The notes under the pieces were generated by a model that saw nothing but the letters and a program-made list of their open reading frames with translations, was not told the origin of the DNA and did not search any database. The position numbers and the translations under genes were made by a program. A stretch of 64,000 bases of DNA from Nitrospira sp. (GTDB lineage: Bacteria > Nitrospirota > Nitrospiria > Nitrospirales > Nitrospiraceae). Of the stretch, positions 1-9,000 are shown piece by piece. Within the stretch, counting starts at the first letter, position 1. Each line of letters begins with the position of its first letter. The stretch lies in the NCBI GenBank assembly GCA_036984305.1, contig BQWY01000001.1, positions 2,997,501 to 3,061,500 on the forward strand, in the 5' to 3' direction.

Positions 1-215
1 GGCCACGCGGAACTGGTATCGGCTGCGCCGGTCAGCGCGTGACGTAGCATCCATTCGTAGGTGACAGACCCCATCGCGAGGGCGCCTACCTTCGCGATGA
101 AAGCCGGATAGCTCGTCTCGTTCACGTCACCGAGCGGGAACAGCCATTCGAGGGAATCATCCTCTGTCGCGATGAACCCATCGAGACTCGTCGCCGTGTA
201 GTACTGGGTCTTCAT
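1..215 (-). CDS. RibD C-terminal / dihydrofolate reductase-like protein (partial)
   Basis: The reverse strand reads from an ATG at 215 to the window edge without a stop (71 codons, 3' end missing). The translation begins MKTQYYTATSLDGFIA and continues with EWLFPLG and a GSVTYEWM segment. This is the pattern of the RibD_C/DHFR-like reductase family (YwjB/YyaP type), where the N-terminal strand carries the SxDGxIA motif and a later GxxTYE segment contacts NADPH. The substrate cannot be told from the fragment. These proteins are usually about 180-200 residues, so roughly a third is visible. Confidence 0.7.
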   Translation of the reverse strand, partial: MKTQYYTATSLDGFIATEDDSLEWLFPLGDVNETSYPAFIAKVGALAMGSVTYEWMLRHALTGAADTSSAW

Positions 216-387
216 AATAGGCCGGGAGATCCGTCACGAAACGGTGGCGCTGCTTACCGATGGGGTTTGTGTCGAATGCAACCGCGCCGGTATCCTGCCC
301 TCATTTGAGTTGTCCGTCAAACGCCAGCGGTGGCTACTTCCGGCGCTGCTTACGACCTTAGGCTGCATTGACTGCTTGGAGTGCGCT

Positions 388-942
388 TTAGGAAAAGTTG
401 AGAGCAAAAAAGGGAGCGCCTGGCGGAACCTTCGCCTCTGTCACTGCTTGAATGATATCCTTGGCTTTAGCAAAGTCAGTGCCCTTTGCTTCACCCTGAT
501 GGAACAGGCCTCTCAGCTCATCCTCTGTGATCTTGGTACGTTGACTCACGATACTCGCAATCTTCCCCTCATCTCCCTTAAAGCGACTTACGGTCTCTTG
601 CAGTTGCGACCATGAAAGTTGAACTCCCTGCCCGAACCCCCACTGAATCCCATGAAATAGGAATGTGGAATTCTCATTCGCATAACGTTCGTCTGCTGCA
701 AGGAAGACGACGTTTGCGATCGAGTCAATGCTTCCGATGTTATGCATCACAAGGGGGACTGGCAGCGCCCGCAGGTAGTTATGCAGAGTAATACCTGCGT
801 CTACAGATCCGCCTGTAGAAGAAAACAAGAAGTAGAGCTTTGTGGCATTGGTCTGAGTGAGCACCTGTGCACACGCCTGCATGAGGCTCTTCGCCTTCTG
901 CTCATTAATGTTGTCATAGTAACTCACATACGCGATGGACAT
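388..942 (-). CDS. ClpP/crotonase-fold serine protease-like protein
   Basis: This 184-residue protein looks like a ClpP-class peptidase (SDH/ClpP superfamily). The fold signature is the glycine-rich SSTGGSVDAG strand-loop (41-50). GSIDSIAN (70-77) places a serine (S74) where ClpP has its nucleophile in GxAxSxxA. FLFHG (95-98) matches the ClpP histidine (H97). A C-terminal acidic/helical AKAKDIIQAV resembles the ClpP eA..yGliD tail. No ClpX/ClpA-type ATPase and no signal peptide are present, so it may act alone or with a distant partner. A GAGGG stretch lies about 11 nt before the ATG. Codon use is AT-richer than in the genes from 4.5 kb onward, which suggests transfer. The fold is fairly sure; activity is not. 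Confidence 0.68.
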   Translation of the reverse strand: MSIAYVSYYDNINEQKAKSLMQACAQVLTQTNATKLYFLFSSTGGSVDAGITLHNYLRALPVPLVMHNIGSIDSIANVVFLAADERYANENSTFLFHGIQWGFGQGVQLSWSQLQETVSRFKGDEGKIASIVSQRTKITEDELRGLFHQGEAKGTDFAKAKDIIQAVTEAKVPPGAPFFALNFS

Positions 943-1065
943 ACTCTATTTGCGCCCTCAACTATTAAGTGAACTGCTGGGCCAGCGAGAACAGAATTGC
1001 GTGTATCGCATTTGAGTTCTTGGCTGTTGTGGCGATACGCACCCCAGTATGCCTTGAACTGCAGG

Positions 1066-1623
1066 TCAGGTGGCCGCCTGTGGAACGCGAGCTGGAAATT
1101 CATAGATGAACTTCAACAGCATTTCGGTGAAAGCAATCAGTTCTTCCGCGTCCGCCTGACTCATAAGTGTGATTTCGTGCGTCGCCTCGTTTCCTTTTTT
1201 TCGTATGTGATCGACCCAACCTTTGCCATTTGGTGGGATGAAGCCATTGTCTGCCAGGTAGCTAACGTACTCAATGAACTTCAGTCCTTCCTTCGCTCCT
1301 TGTTTGACGGCGATGTTCATGAGCATCTTCCGCGAGGTGAGTACGGACGCGGTGAACGCTGAGGCCCCACAGCAGTTGCGCGCTTCTCGGTACAGGCTCG
1401 CGAGCTCTTGCGGGACGTGAGCGACTTCATTGCCCGGCACGACACCTGGCACTTGGCTGGACTTGCCTTCAAAGTATGAGGGTTTGTCACAGTGAGGGCA
1501 GATGTAAATGCGCAATTGTGCGTTGTTGTGGTGATAACCACGATCATTGGCTACGTTGAAGCCGCAGTACCCACAACGGAATGGTCGTGACCCAATTCCC
1601 CCAACGCCGTTCCATCCGCTCAT
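1066..1623 (-). CDS. Zinc-ribbon DUF4145 domain protein
   Basis: The 185-residue product starts with a two-knuckle zinc ribbon (FRCGYCGFN near 16-23 and YICPHCDKP near 40-48). An alpha-helical DUF4145-type region follows, seen in the ARNCCGASAFTASVLTSRK and HIRKKGNEATHE segments. DUF4145 is of unknown function and is often found in accessory regions and as an appendage of restriction or other defence proteins. A strong GGAGG lies 9 nt before the ATG. The gene sits 123 bp upstream of the ClpP-like gene in the same direction, so the two could be co-transcribed. Base composition is AT-richer than the rest of the window. Confidence 0.72.
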   Translation of the reverse strand: MSGWNGVGGIGSRPFRCGYCGFNVANDRGYHHNNAQLRIYICPHCDKPSYFEGKSSQVPGVVPGNEVAHVPQELASLYREARNCCGASAFTASVLTSRKMLMNIAVKQGAKEGLKFIEYVSYLADNGFIPPNGKGWVDHIRKKGNEATHEITLMSQADAEELIAFTEMLLKFIYEFPARVPQAAT

Positions 1624-1818
1624 ACTGGGCGCCTCCTATGGCAGGTGAGCCGAAGGATCACCACCTATGGCTTGCAGAACTATTCCGCCTTGACCCTTAA
1701 CTATTGTGGCGAAATCGGCCCAATAGAGCCAGGTGGCTAACTGATATCAAACCTCACTCCTATAGCAACCCGCCGAGCAGGCAGTGTACCCGGATACGTC
1801 AGCCCTTTGCCTAGTCCG

Positions 1819-2223
1819 CTACATTTGCTTGTATATAGTCCATTCCAATTGGAATCCGAATGTCGCTGCCAGGTCGACAACATCGGCCGGGAATGCAAAT
1901 GACATCACTACTATGTTTTCACCCGGATCACCAATACCAAAATCGACTGTCCAACCTTGCTTATGAAGGTAGCGCCGAACCCGCCGTAGCTCTCTATCAT
2001 GCCTACTACAGAATCTGCGGAATGCCCGAAATTGGGCTTCGCGATTATTCCATCCGCCCGCTCCGATATGAATATTGACGGAAGGAATTTTCACGCGGCC
2101 TCGTGACTTCGGAAAAGCTGGATCACCGACCCGATGCGCTCGAATCACCGGCAGAGTCGTCGCCATAAGAAGTTTTTCCAATTTGGCGTTATCTTGAAGA
2201 GAGGCTCGTAGAACGCAGGGCAT
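1819..2223 (-). CDS. Hypothetical protein
   Basis: This 134-residue ORF has no family I recognise with confidence. The C-terminal half (VNIHIGAGGWNNREAQFRAF, then a basic helix RELRRVRRYLHKQ and WTVDFGIGD) looks like a small alpha/beta domain, and the ending LAATFGFQLEWTIYKQ is faintly DUF4279-like. No signal peptide or membrane segment is seen. ATG 2223 has no good ribosome site; ATG 2166 is an alternative. It belongs to the same AT-richer accessory stretch as its two downstream neighbours. Confidence 0.45.
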   Translation of the reverse strand: MPCVLRASLQDNAKLEKLLMATTLPVIRAHRVGDPAFPKSRGRVKIPSVNIHIGAGGWNNREAQFRAFRRFCSRHDRELRRVRRYLHKQGWTVDFGIGDPGENIVVMSFAFPADVVDLAATFGFQLEWTIYKQM

Positions 2224-2673
2224 TGCTCGAAATATTTATAGACACCACAATATGGGATAGCTATTTGCAGTGCGGCTCAAGGGTAACCGATTCGCGTTTG
2301 AAGTGAGAAACCGGGACAGACTACTTTCGTGGTGGCGAGTTGTCAATGACAGAACCCGGAGGCTGCTCAAAGGACCTCGCAGCAAGGCCGCGAGAGGGGA
2401 GAAGGCGAGGATCTCTTTTCCCACAGGCTGCTCAAAAGCCCAGCCAGCGAGGCCCGAGCGAGCGAAAGCCCGAACCTGGCTCTCGTCGCAAACCGGCAGC
2501 TCAAAAAGCCCTTGCTGCAAGGCCTGCGCGAGGCCTCTCTTTCTCTTCCAGGCTGCTCAAAACGAGACTGCAACAAGGCCGCAGCGAGCGAGGGACCGAG
2601 GCATACTGTCTGCGGGTATGTCGAGGGACCGAGCGAAGCGAGAACGCAGTGGCAGGCCGTTTTCAGCAGCCTG
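2224..2673. other. Gene-free stretch dominated by a compound repeat
   Basis: No convincing gene is present. From 2360 onward it consists of repeat units that start with AGGCTGCTCAAAA-like ends (2360, 2425, 2550, and a variant at 2494) and finish with one TTTTCAGCAGCCT end at 2672. Open frames here are translations of the repeat. Positions 2224-2359 show nothing recognisable. Confidence 0.6.
2360..2672. repeat. Compound dispersed repeat, one full unit plus three left-half units
   Basis: The full unit is 2550-2672 (123 bp). It opens with AGGCTGCTCAAAACG and closes with the inverted partner CGTTTTCAGCAGCCT. It has GAGCGAGGGACCGAG / GAGGGACCGAGCGAAGCGAG inner blocks and a CATAC...GTATG centre, so it can form a long hairpin. 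Upstream at 2360, 2425 and 2494 lie partial units with only the left part. The stop codon of the neighbouring lipoprotein gene (2676-2674) is one base beyond the repeat. A second full copy is at 4402-4523. No transposase is encoded, so it is REP/MITE-like and mobilised, if at all, in trans. Confidence 0.8.
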
Positions 2674-3258
2674 TCACAGTTTGCTGTAACAGGGATCCGT
2701 CCACGCAATAATCCATATCCCCGCAGGACGATCCCTCCACACCGTCGCGAGGGCATGGCAGGCCAAGTCGGCGATAGTTCTGTTTGTTTGCTCCTCACCC
2801 ACATTATTCGTGCCTTGGTCCCAGGCGACTCCGCTCCATGCGTCAGACCCTTGCTGTGCGGAGAGTCCACGGACGCTGACCATCGTCTTGTTGGAGTCGG
2901 CCGCTCGCGAGGAGTGCGCCACCACAATCTGGTCGGCACCTTCCACGTGACGTTGTCCGATAAAAAACTCCTGGCCCAGATTGCGACAGAGGGAGCTGTC
3001 CTCCTCGTGCTCCGGTTGTTTGACGATGGACACATCCCGTCGCTGCAACCAGGTCTCGATCGTCTCGCGGAGCACCGACGAATCCGCGCAGACGAGCACC
3101 GATGTCCCTTCCTTCGGAAGAGACGTGTACGAGCCATTGGTACGGATGGGTGAGGGATCCGTCGAACAGCCGACCGCGACCACGGCGAGCAACACCACCA
3201 CTCCACGGTGCCACTGTGTCAGGCCGACCATCGGCGTCGTGCGTTTCAATCTCGGCAT
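2674..3258 (-). CDS. Putative lipoprotein of unknown function
   Basis: Using the ATG at 3258 gives 194 residues that begin with a lipoprotein signal (hydrophobic VVVLLAVVAVGC, lipidated Cys followed by STDPS). The open frame extends 52 codons upstream but that part overlaps the preceding gene and lacks signal-peptide character. The mature part has no family I recognise; it contains a cluster of acidic residues (PEHEEDSSLC) and a VVAHSSRAADSNKTMVSVRG strand. It starts 7 bp after the stop of the upstream lipoprotein gene, so the two form an operon. The gene ends directly against the 2360-2672 repeat. Confidence 0.65.
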   Translation of the reverse strand: MPRLKRTTPMVGLTQWHRGVVVLLAVVAVGCSTDPSPIRTNGSYTSLPKEGTSVLVCADSSVLRETIETWLQRRDVSIVKQPEHEEDSSLCRNLGQEFFIGQRHVEGADQIVVAHSSRAADSNKTMVSVRGLSAQQGSDAWSGVAWDQGTNNVGEEQTNRTIADLACHALATVWRDRPAGIWIIAWTDPCYSKL

Positions 3259-3265
3259 GCTCACA

Positions 3266-3940
3266 TCATGGCCTCGCTGACAGGTCGGACGTGTGAAAGG
3301 TGAAGAAGAACAAGACCGTGTACTGGTTATAGTACGCAAGCCCCTCATGCCACGCGACGGACCGCACGAGCTCCCCGGTTTTTGCGTCATAGCAGTCCAT
3401 GGTGAACCGGGCATACGCCCGCTGAAGTTGGGCTTTGAACACCGTCAGTTCCGGCAACGCGAAGGGAATCAACACGCTTTGGACCGGCGGCATCCCGAAG
3501 AAACTGAGCCCTTGTTCCGTGCCAAGCGCTTCCACGATGACGCGGATGAAGTAATCGGCGTCCTCGCGACGGGCGTGGAGCTTGTATCCCAATTCCCCGA
3601 GCTTGGCTTCGATTTTCCCCAGCATCACGGGTAGATCGGATGCGTTGTGCCGTACGATCGGCTGACTATCGGAGCTTTCCGACCCCGAGACGGTCGGAAA
3701 CGCGGTCTGCAGCAGGGACCGGTCCTGAGGGAACCCGGCAGTATCGATGACGACTTCTTTCCCGACGGGTAATGGGAGCGACACGTATTGCACGCTCCGT
3801 GAAATCGCTCGACTGAGCAGCAACTGTTCGATGGCGGTGCGCGGGGTCCGCGACGGCTCCCTCGGAACCGCGCACCCCGACAGACATTGGGAGACAAGGA
3901 TGATCAGCAGGACCGGCCATCTCAATAGCATCATCAACAA
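3266..3940 (-). CDS. Lipoprotein, DUF6655-like
   Basis: The 224-residue protein has a classic lipoprotein signal (LLIILVSQCLSGC, lipobox LSGC). The start of the mature domain, RTAIEQLLLSRAISRSVQYV followed by VGKEVVIDTAGF, resembles the DUF6655 group of envelope proteins (recalled, not searched). A later AYARFTMDCYDAKTGELV segment looks like a beta-sandwich strand pair. ATG codons at 3940 and a few residues later are equally possible starts. It is the first gene of a two-lipoprotein operon. Confidence 0.6.
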   Translation of the reverse strand: MLMMLLRWPVLLIILVSQCLSGCAVPREPSRTPRTAIEQLLLSRAISRSVQYVSLPLPVGKEVVIDTAGFPQDRSLLQTAFPTVSGSESSDSQPIVRHNASDLPVMLGKIEAKLGELGYKLHARREDADYFIRVIVEALGTEQGLSFFGMPPVQSVLIPFALPELTVFKAQLQRAYARFTMDCYDAKTGELVRSVAWHEGLAYYNQYTVLFFFTFHTSDLSARP

Positions 3941-4513
3941 TTCATCCTACGACGTCGTGTCCACGGCGATAGCGGGCGCCATCATATGGACATTCCCGTA
4001 GCAGTGCAATCAGGGTAAGTCCCGCTGCAAAGTTCCGCGACAGTCGGCGCAAACTCTTTGATCTCCGTCCGGGCACATAGCCATCGACGGAACTGTCGTG
4101 CTGGAGAGCTCCCATGGTTACACTCCCCCCTTACGTACCTAAACCATGATGCCGATTCTAATCAAGTGACTTATGAGTCATACGTGAAAAGAATTGCGCG
4201 AACGAAGGATCATTCCGCGACTTGCAGAGTGTGACACCGAGGGATGACGAAGCACCAACGAAACAGAGGTGGGACTTTTACGCGGTTACATGCCCATCCC
4301 ATCGCTTGATATCTCACCCACCAGCATACGCAATAACCTCATGGCTGAAGCAAGAGCCTTCCGTCTGTGCTCTGCCAGAAGTTTCGCTTGGCTAGTCCCA
4401 CAGGCTGGTCAAAAGCCAGGCCAGCGAGGCCCGAGCGAGCGAAAGCCCGAGGCGGATGTCTCTCGATGCGTTGAGGGCTTGCAGCGAGCGAGAACAAAGC
4501 TGGCCGGGAATTT
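3941..4513. other. Intergenic stretch with repeat copy
   Basis: 573 bp without a supported gene. The right part (4402-4523) is the second full copy of the 122-bp inverted-repeat element. Between 3941 and 4401 I see no gene, tRNA or clear terminator; the divergent lipoprotein operon promoter should lie just right of 3940. Confidence 0.55.
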
Positions 4514-4523
4514 TCAGCAGCCT
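4402..4523. repeat. Dispersed inverted-repeat element, full copy 2
   Basis: The element is 122 bp long, with ends AGGCTGGTCAAAA and TTTTCAGCAGCCT (an imperfect inverted repeat). Its inner arms GCGAGCGAAAGCCCGAGG and GGGCTTGCAGCGAGCGAG match the layout of 2550-2672. The right end supplies the last three codons and the TGA stop (4516-4514) of gltD. Confidence 0.8.
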
Positions 4524-5947
4524 ACCCTGGAGGAGCGGCCGGCCTGGAGATACTGGTTGATCCCCGCCGCCATCTTCCGTCCCTCGGCAATCGCCCAGAC
4601 GATGAGCGAAGCACCACGCTTGGTGTCGCCACCGGCAAAGACGCCGTCGCGGTTGGTCATGAACGTCTCGTCCACCACCACGGCGCCACGACCGTCGTAC
4701 TTCACGCCCAGGCCGTCGAGGATCCCGCTCTTGACCGGACCGGTGAACCCCATGGCGAGCAGGACGAGATCGACGTCCATGGTGAACTCGCTGCCGGAGA
4801 CCGTCGCAAACGCACCATTCTCGAATGCCACACGGTTCGCGTGCAGCTTGGTGACGTGGCCATTATGCCCGGTGAACTTAGTGGTGGAGACGCTCCATTG
4901 CCGGTCACACCCTTCTTCGTGCGCGTGTGACGTCCTGAGTTGCATGGGCCAGAGCGGCCAAGGGGTCGTCGACGCCCGCTGTGGAGGCGGCTCGGGCAGC
5001 AATTCGAATTGATGCGCCTCGACGCAGCCCTGCCGATGCGCGGTGCCCAAACAGTCGGAACCCGTGTCGCCGCCGCCGATGATGACGACCCGCTTGCCTT
5101 TAGCCGTGATCGGTTCACCGAGGTCCGTGTCGCCCGCGACGCGCTTGTTTTGCTGCGTCAGAAAGTCCATGGCCAGATGGATGCCTTTGAGGTCCCGACC
5201 CGGGATGGGCAGCTCGCGCGCCTGCTCGGCGCCCATGGTGAGGCCGATGGCATCATATTGCTGGCGCAGTTGCTCGCCGGTGAGGTCCTTGCCGACGACC
5301 GTGCTCGTCACGAACGTCACGCCTTCCGCCTTCATTTGCTCCAGGCGGCGGTCCAATACCCACTTTTCCATCTTGAAATCCGGAATGCCGTAGCGGAGCA
5401 GTCCACCGATCCGGTCGGCCTTTTCGTAGACCGTCACCTCGTGGCCCGCGCGGGCCAACTGTTGCGCGGCCGCAAGGCCCGCAGGCCCCGATCCGATGAT
5501 CGCGACGGATTTCCCGCTCTTACCGGCGGGGAGCACCGGCTGCACCCAGCCTTCGTCGAACCCGCGATCGATGATGTTCCATTCGATAACGCGGATCGAC
5601 ACCGGGTCGGCATTGATCCCCAACACACAGGCTGATTCGCAGGGCGCCGGACAGAGCCGCCCCGTAAACTCCGGGAAGTTATTGGTCGTGTGCAATGCCT
5701 TGAGCGCGTCCTGCCAGCGTCCACGGTAGACGAGGTCGTTCCATTCCGGAATCAGATTGATGACCGGACAGCCCGTATTGCTCTGACAGAAGGGCACGCC
5801 GCAATCCATGCACCGCGCGCCTTGGATCTTGAGCTTGTCTTCGGAGAACGGCTCGTAGAGTTCCCTGTAATCGAGTACACGGAGCTCGGTCGGGCGCCGC
5901 GTGGGGCCTTCCCGCTTGTATTTCATGAATCCTTTGACGTCTCCCAT
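4514..5947 (-). CDS. gltD: Glutamate synthase (NADPH) small subunit
   Basis: The 477-residue protein is the flavoprotein subunit of glutamate synthase. It passes electrons from NADPH through FAD and iron-sulfur clusters to GltB. The N-terminal cluster region shows GARCMDCGVPFCQ and a second group RLCPAPCESACV. The FAD-binding GSGPAG (about 152-157) and NADPH-binding GGGDTGSD are present, as is the late GDTKRGASLIVWAIAEG FAD contact. It lies 83 bp downstream of gltB on the same strand. The terminal Val-Gly-Cys-stop is encoded by the right end of the 4402-4523 repeat, so the natural C-terminus was probably altered by insertion. ATG 5947 has an AGGG just upstream, next to the heptamer array. Confidence 0.95.
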   Translation of the reverse strand: MGDVKGFMKYKREGPTRRPTELRVLDYRELYEPFSEDKLKIQGARCMDCGVPFCQSNTGCPVINLIPEWNDLVYRGRWQDALKALHTTNNFPEFTGRLCPAPCESACVLGINADPVSIRVIEWNIIDRGFDEGWVQPVLPAGKSGKSVAIIGSGPAGLAAAQQLARAGHEVTVYEKADRIGGLLRYGIPDFKMEKWVLDRRLEQMKAEGVTFVTSTVVGKDLTGEQLRQQYDAIGLTMGAEQARELPIPGRDLKGIHLAMDFLTQQNKRVAGDTDLGEPITAKGKRVVIIGGGDTGSDCLGTAHRQGCVEAHQFELLPEPPPQRASTTPWPLWPMQLRTSHAHEEGCDRQWSVSTTKFTGHNGHVTKLHANRVAFENGAFATVSGSEFTMDVDLVLLAMGFTGPVKSGILDGLGVKYDGRGAVVVDETFMTNRDGVFAGGDTKRGASLIVWAIAEGRKMAAGINQYLQAGRSSRVGC

Positions 5948-5958
5948 GATCCCTAGTC

Positions 5959-5993
5959 CTGAGTGCTGAGTCCTAAGCCCTGAGTGCTGGGTT
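5959..5993. repeat. Heptamer tandem repeat array (5 units)
   Basis: Five 7-bp units in perfect register, CTGAGTG CTGAGTC CTAAGCC then CTGAGTG CTGGGTT. They lie between gltB and gltD, directly upstream of the gltD ribosome site. The same unit family recurs at 15685-15778, 23841-23936 and 25316-25343. Confidence 0.8.
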
Positions 5994-6030
5994 TCAAACT
6001 TTCACCCTTCACGCCGTACTGCTCGACGGT

Positions 6031-9000
6031 TCACTTCTTCGCCGTACCGACAACTTTGGCGGCGGCGGCCTTTCGCGCAGCCAGGACGCGTTTGTAGTCC
6101 ACCGGCATCACCTTCGCAAACTTCGGCAGCTCGGCATTCCAGTTGTCCAACAGTTTCTTGGCCCTCCGGCTACCCGTGTGCGTGAGATAAGACTGGACCA
6201 TGCCTTTGAGCAAGGTTTTATCCTCGGCCAGCGTCACGGACTCGAGTTCGACCATGCCCAAGTTACAGCGGGATTCGAACTTGCCGTCTCCGTTGTACAC
6301 GAACGCCACGCCACCCGACATCCCCGCCGCAAAATTGCGGCCGGTCGTCCCGAGCACGACCACGACCCCGCCGGTCATATATTCGCAGCCGTGATCGCCG
6401 GTGCCTTCGATTACCGCTCTGGCACCGCTGTTGCGCACCGCGAAGCGCTCGCCCGCCCTTCCGTAGAAGTAGCATTCCCCGCTGGTGGCGCCGTAGAGCG
6501 ACGTGTTCCCAATGAGAATCGTGTCCTCAGGCACATACGTGCACCCCTTCGGCGGCACCACGATGATCTTGCCGCCCGAAAGCCCTTTGCCGAGATAGTC
6601 GTTGGATTCGCCTTCCAGGTGCAGGGTGATGCCGGATGAGAGGAACGCGCCGAACGACTGTCCGGCGGAACCCTTGAATCTGATCGTAATCGTATCGGGC
6701 GGCAATCCGGCTGCCCCATATTTCTTGGCAACCTGGCTGGAGAGCATCGTCCCGGTCGTCCGGTTGACGTTGCGGATCGGCAAATCGAGCGTGACGTTCT
6801 CGCCCTTCTCGATTGCCGGTCGGCACAGTTCGATCAACTTGACATCGAGAATGGTGGCAATGCCGTGATCCTGCTTCTGCACGCAATACCGCGGGACCTC
6901 GTCAGGCACATCCGGCTTGGCCAGCAACGGCGCCAGATCCAGGCCCTTCGCTTTCCAGTGATCGACGGCCTTTTGGATCTTCAATTTATCGACGCGGCCG
7001 ATGAGTTCGTTGAAGGTCCGGACGCCGAGCTTGGCCATCAGCCCACGAATCTCTTCCGCCACGAAGAAGAAGTAGTTGACGACGTGATCGGGTGATCCCG
7101 TGAACTTCTTCCGCAACTCCGGATCCTGCGTAGCGATGCCCACCGGACACGTATTCAAATGGCACTTCCGCATCATGATGCAACCTTCGACGATGAGCGG
7201 CGCGGTCGAAAATCCGAACTCTTCCGCACCCAGCAAGGCCGCGATCACGACATCGCGTCCCGTCTTGAGCTGGCCGTCGGTCTCGACCTTGATCCGACCG
7301 CGTAGGTCGTTGAGCACCAGCGTCTGATGCGTCTCGGCTAAGCCCAGTTCCCACGGAATCCCCGCATACTTGATGGACGACAGCGGCGAGGCCCCCGTCC
7401 CACCCGAATCGCCGCTGATGAGCACCTTATCGGCATGGGCCTTTGACACGCCCGCGGCCACCGTGCCGACGCCCACCTCGGACACCAGCTTGACCGAAAC
7501 GGTCGCATCGGGATTCGAGTTCTTCAGGTCGAAGATCAACTGGGCCAGGTCTTCGATGGAGTAAATGTCGTGGTGCGGCGGTGGGGAGATGAGCTGCACC
7601 CCCGGCGTTGAAAAGCGCAGCCGCGCGATGTTGTCATCCACCTTGTGACCCGGCAATTGGCCGCCCTCACCCGGCTTGGCGCCCTGCGCCATTTTAATCT
7701 GCAATTCGCGCGCATTGGCCAGGTAATGCGCGGTGACGCCGAACCGCCCGGAGGCAACCTGTTTGATGTAGGAGTTTTTCGAATCGCCGTTGGGTAAGGG
7801 TGTGAACCGTTCCGGGTCCTCGCCGCCCTCGCCGGTGTTGCTGCGGCCGCCCAATCGGTTCATGGCGATGGCGAGCGTTTCGTGGGCTTCCGCGCTGATC
7901 GACCCGAACGACATCGCTCCGGTGTTGAACCGTTTCACGATCTCCTTGGCGGGCTCCACTTCGTCGAGCGGCACGGGCGTCTCCGCAAACTTGAAGTCCA
8001 GCAACCCCCGGAGATTGGACCGCCGCTTACTCTCATCGTTGACCAGGGCCGCAAATTCCTCGTAGCTCTTCGCATTGTTGAGACGCGCGGCGTGCTGCAG
8101 CTTGTAGATGGTGTCCGGATTCCAATTATGATGTTCCCCTTGGGCCCGGTAGTGGATTTCCCCCCCGAACTCCAATTGCGGCATCGCCACCGGCTGGTAG
8201 GCCTGGCGATGGCGGCGGAGAACCTCCTCGCCGATTTCGCGCGTTCCGATACCTTGAACACGGGAAGGCGTCCCCGTGAAGTATCGATTAATGAGGTCGC
8301 TGTTCAACCCGATGGCTTCGAAGATTTGCGCGCCACAATAGGACTGCACCGTCGAAATGCCCATCTTGGAGAAGATTTTCAACAGGCCCTTGTTCACAGC
8401 CTTGATGAATTTCGCCTCCGCGGTGGGCGCATCCAACCCCTCCGGCAGGTAACCGTCGCGCTCCAGGTCGACGAGCGTTTCGAAGACCAGATAGGGATTG
8501 ACCGTGCCGGCGCCGTATCCGATGAGGCATGCAAAATGATGCACGTCCCGCGGCTCGCCGGTTTCGACGACCAGGCCCACCTCGGTGCGCGTGGCCTCCC
8601 GAACCAGATGGTGATGCACGGCCGAAATCGCGAGCAAGCTCGGAATCGGCGCCCATTCTTCGTTCACTCCACGATCGCTGAGAATGAGAAATTTGTATCC
8701 GTCCCGAATCGCCTGCGACGCCTGCCGGCACAGTTCCTCGACGGCCCCGCCCAACCCGTCCGGGCCTTCGGCAACCGGGAAGAGCATTCTGAGCGTCTTG
8801 CTGGTGAAATTGGGGTCTTCGATTTCCCGAATTTTCTGCAAATCCGCGTTCGTCAGAATCGGCTGCTTCACGCGGATCCGGCGGCAGGATTCCGGCTGTT
8901 CGACCATCAAATTCGGCTTCGGCCCGATGCTCGTCACGAGGGACATGACCAGTTCTTCCCGAATCGGATCGATCGGCGGATTGGTCACCTGCGCGAAGAG

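Noticed and set aside
2236-2711. Several open frames of 90-140 codons on both strands
   Set aside because: They are translations of the GC-rich repeat units; no start context and no family likeness.
2674-3414. Longer version of the first lipoprotein starting at 3414
   Set aside because: The extra 52 codons overlap the upstream gene and remove the lipoprotein signal from the N-terminus.
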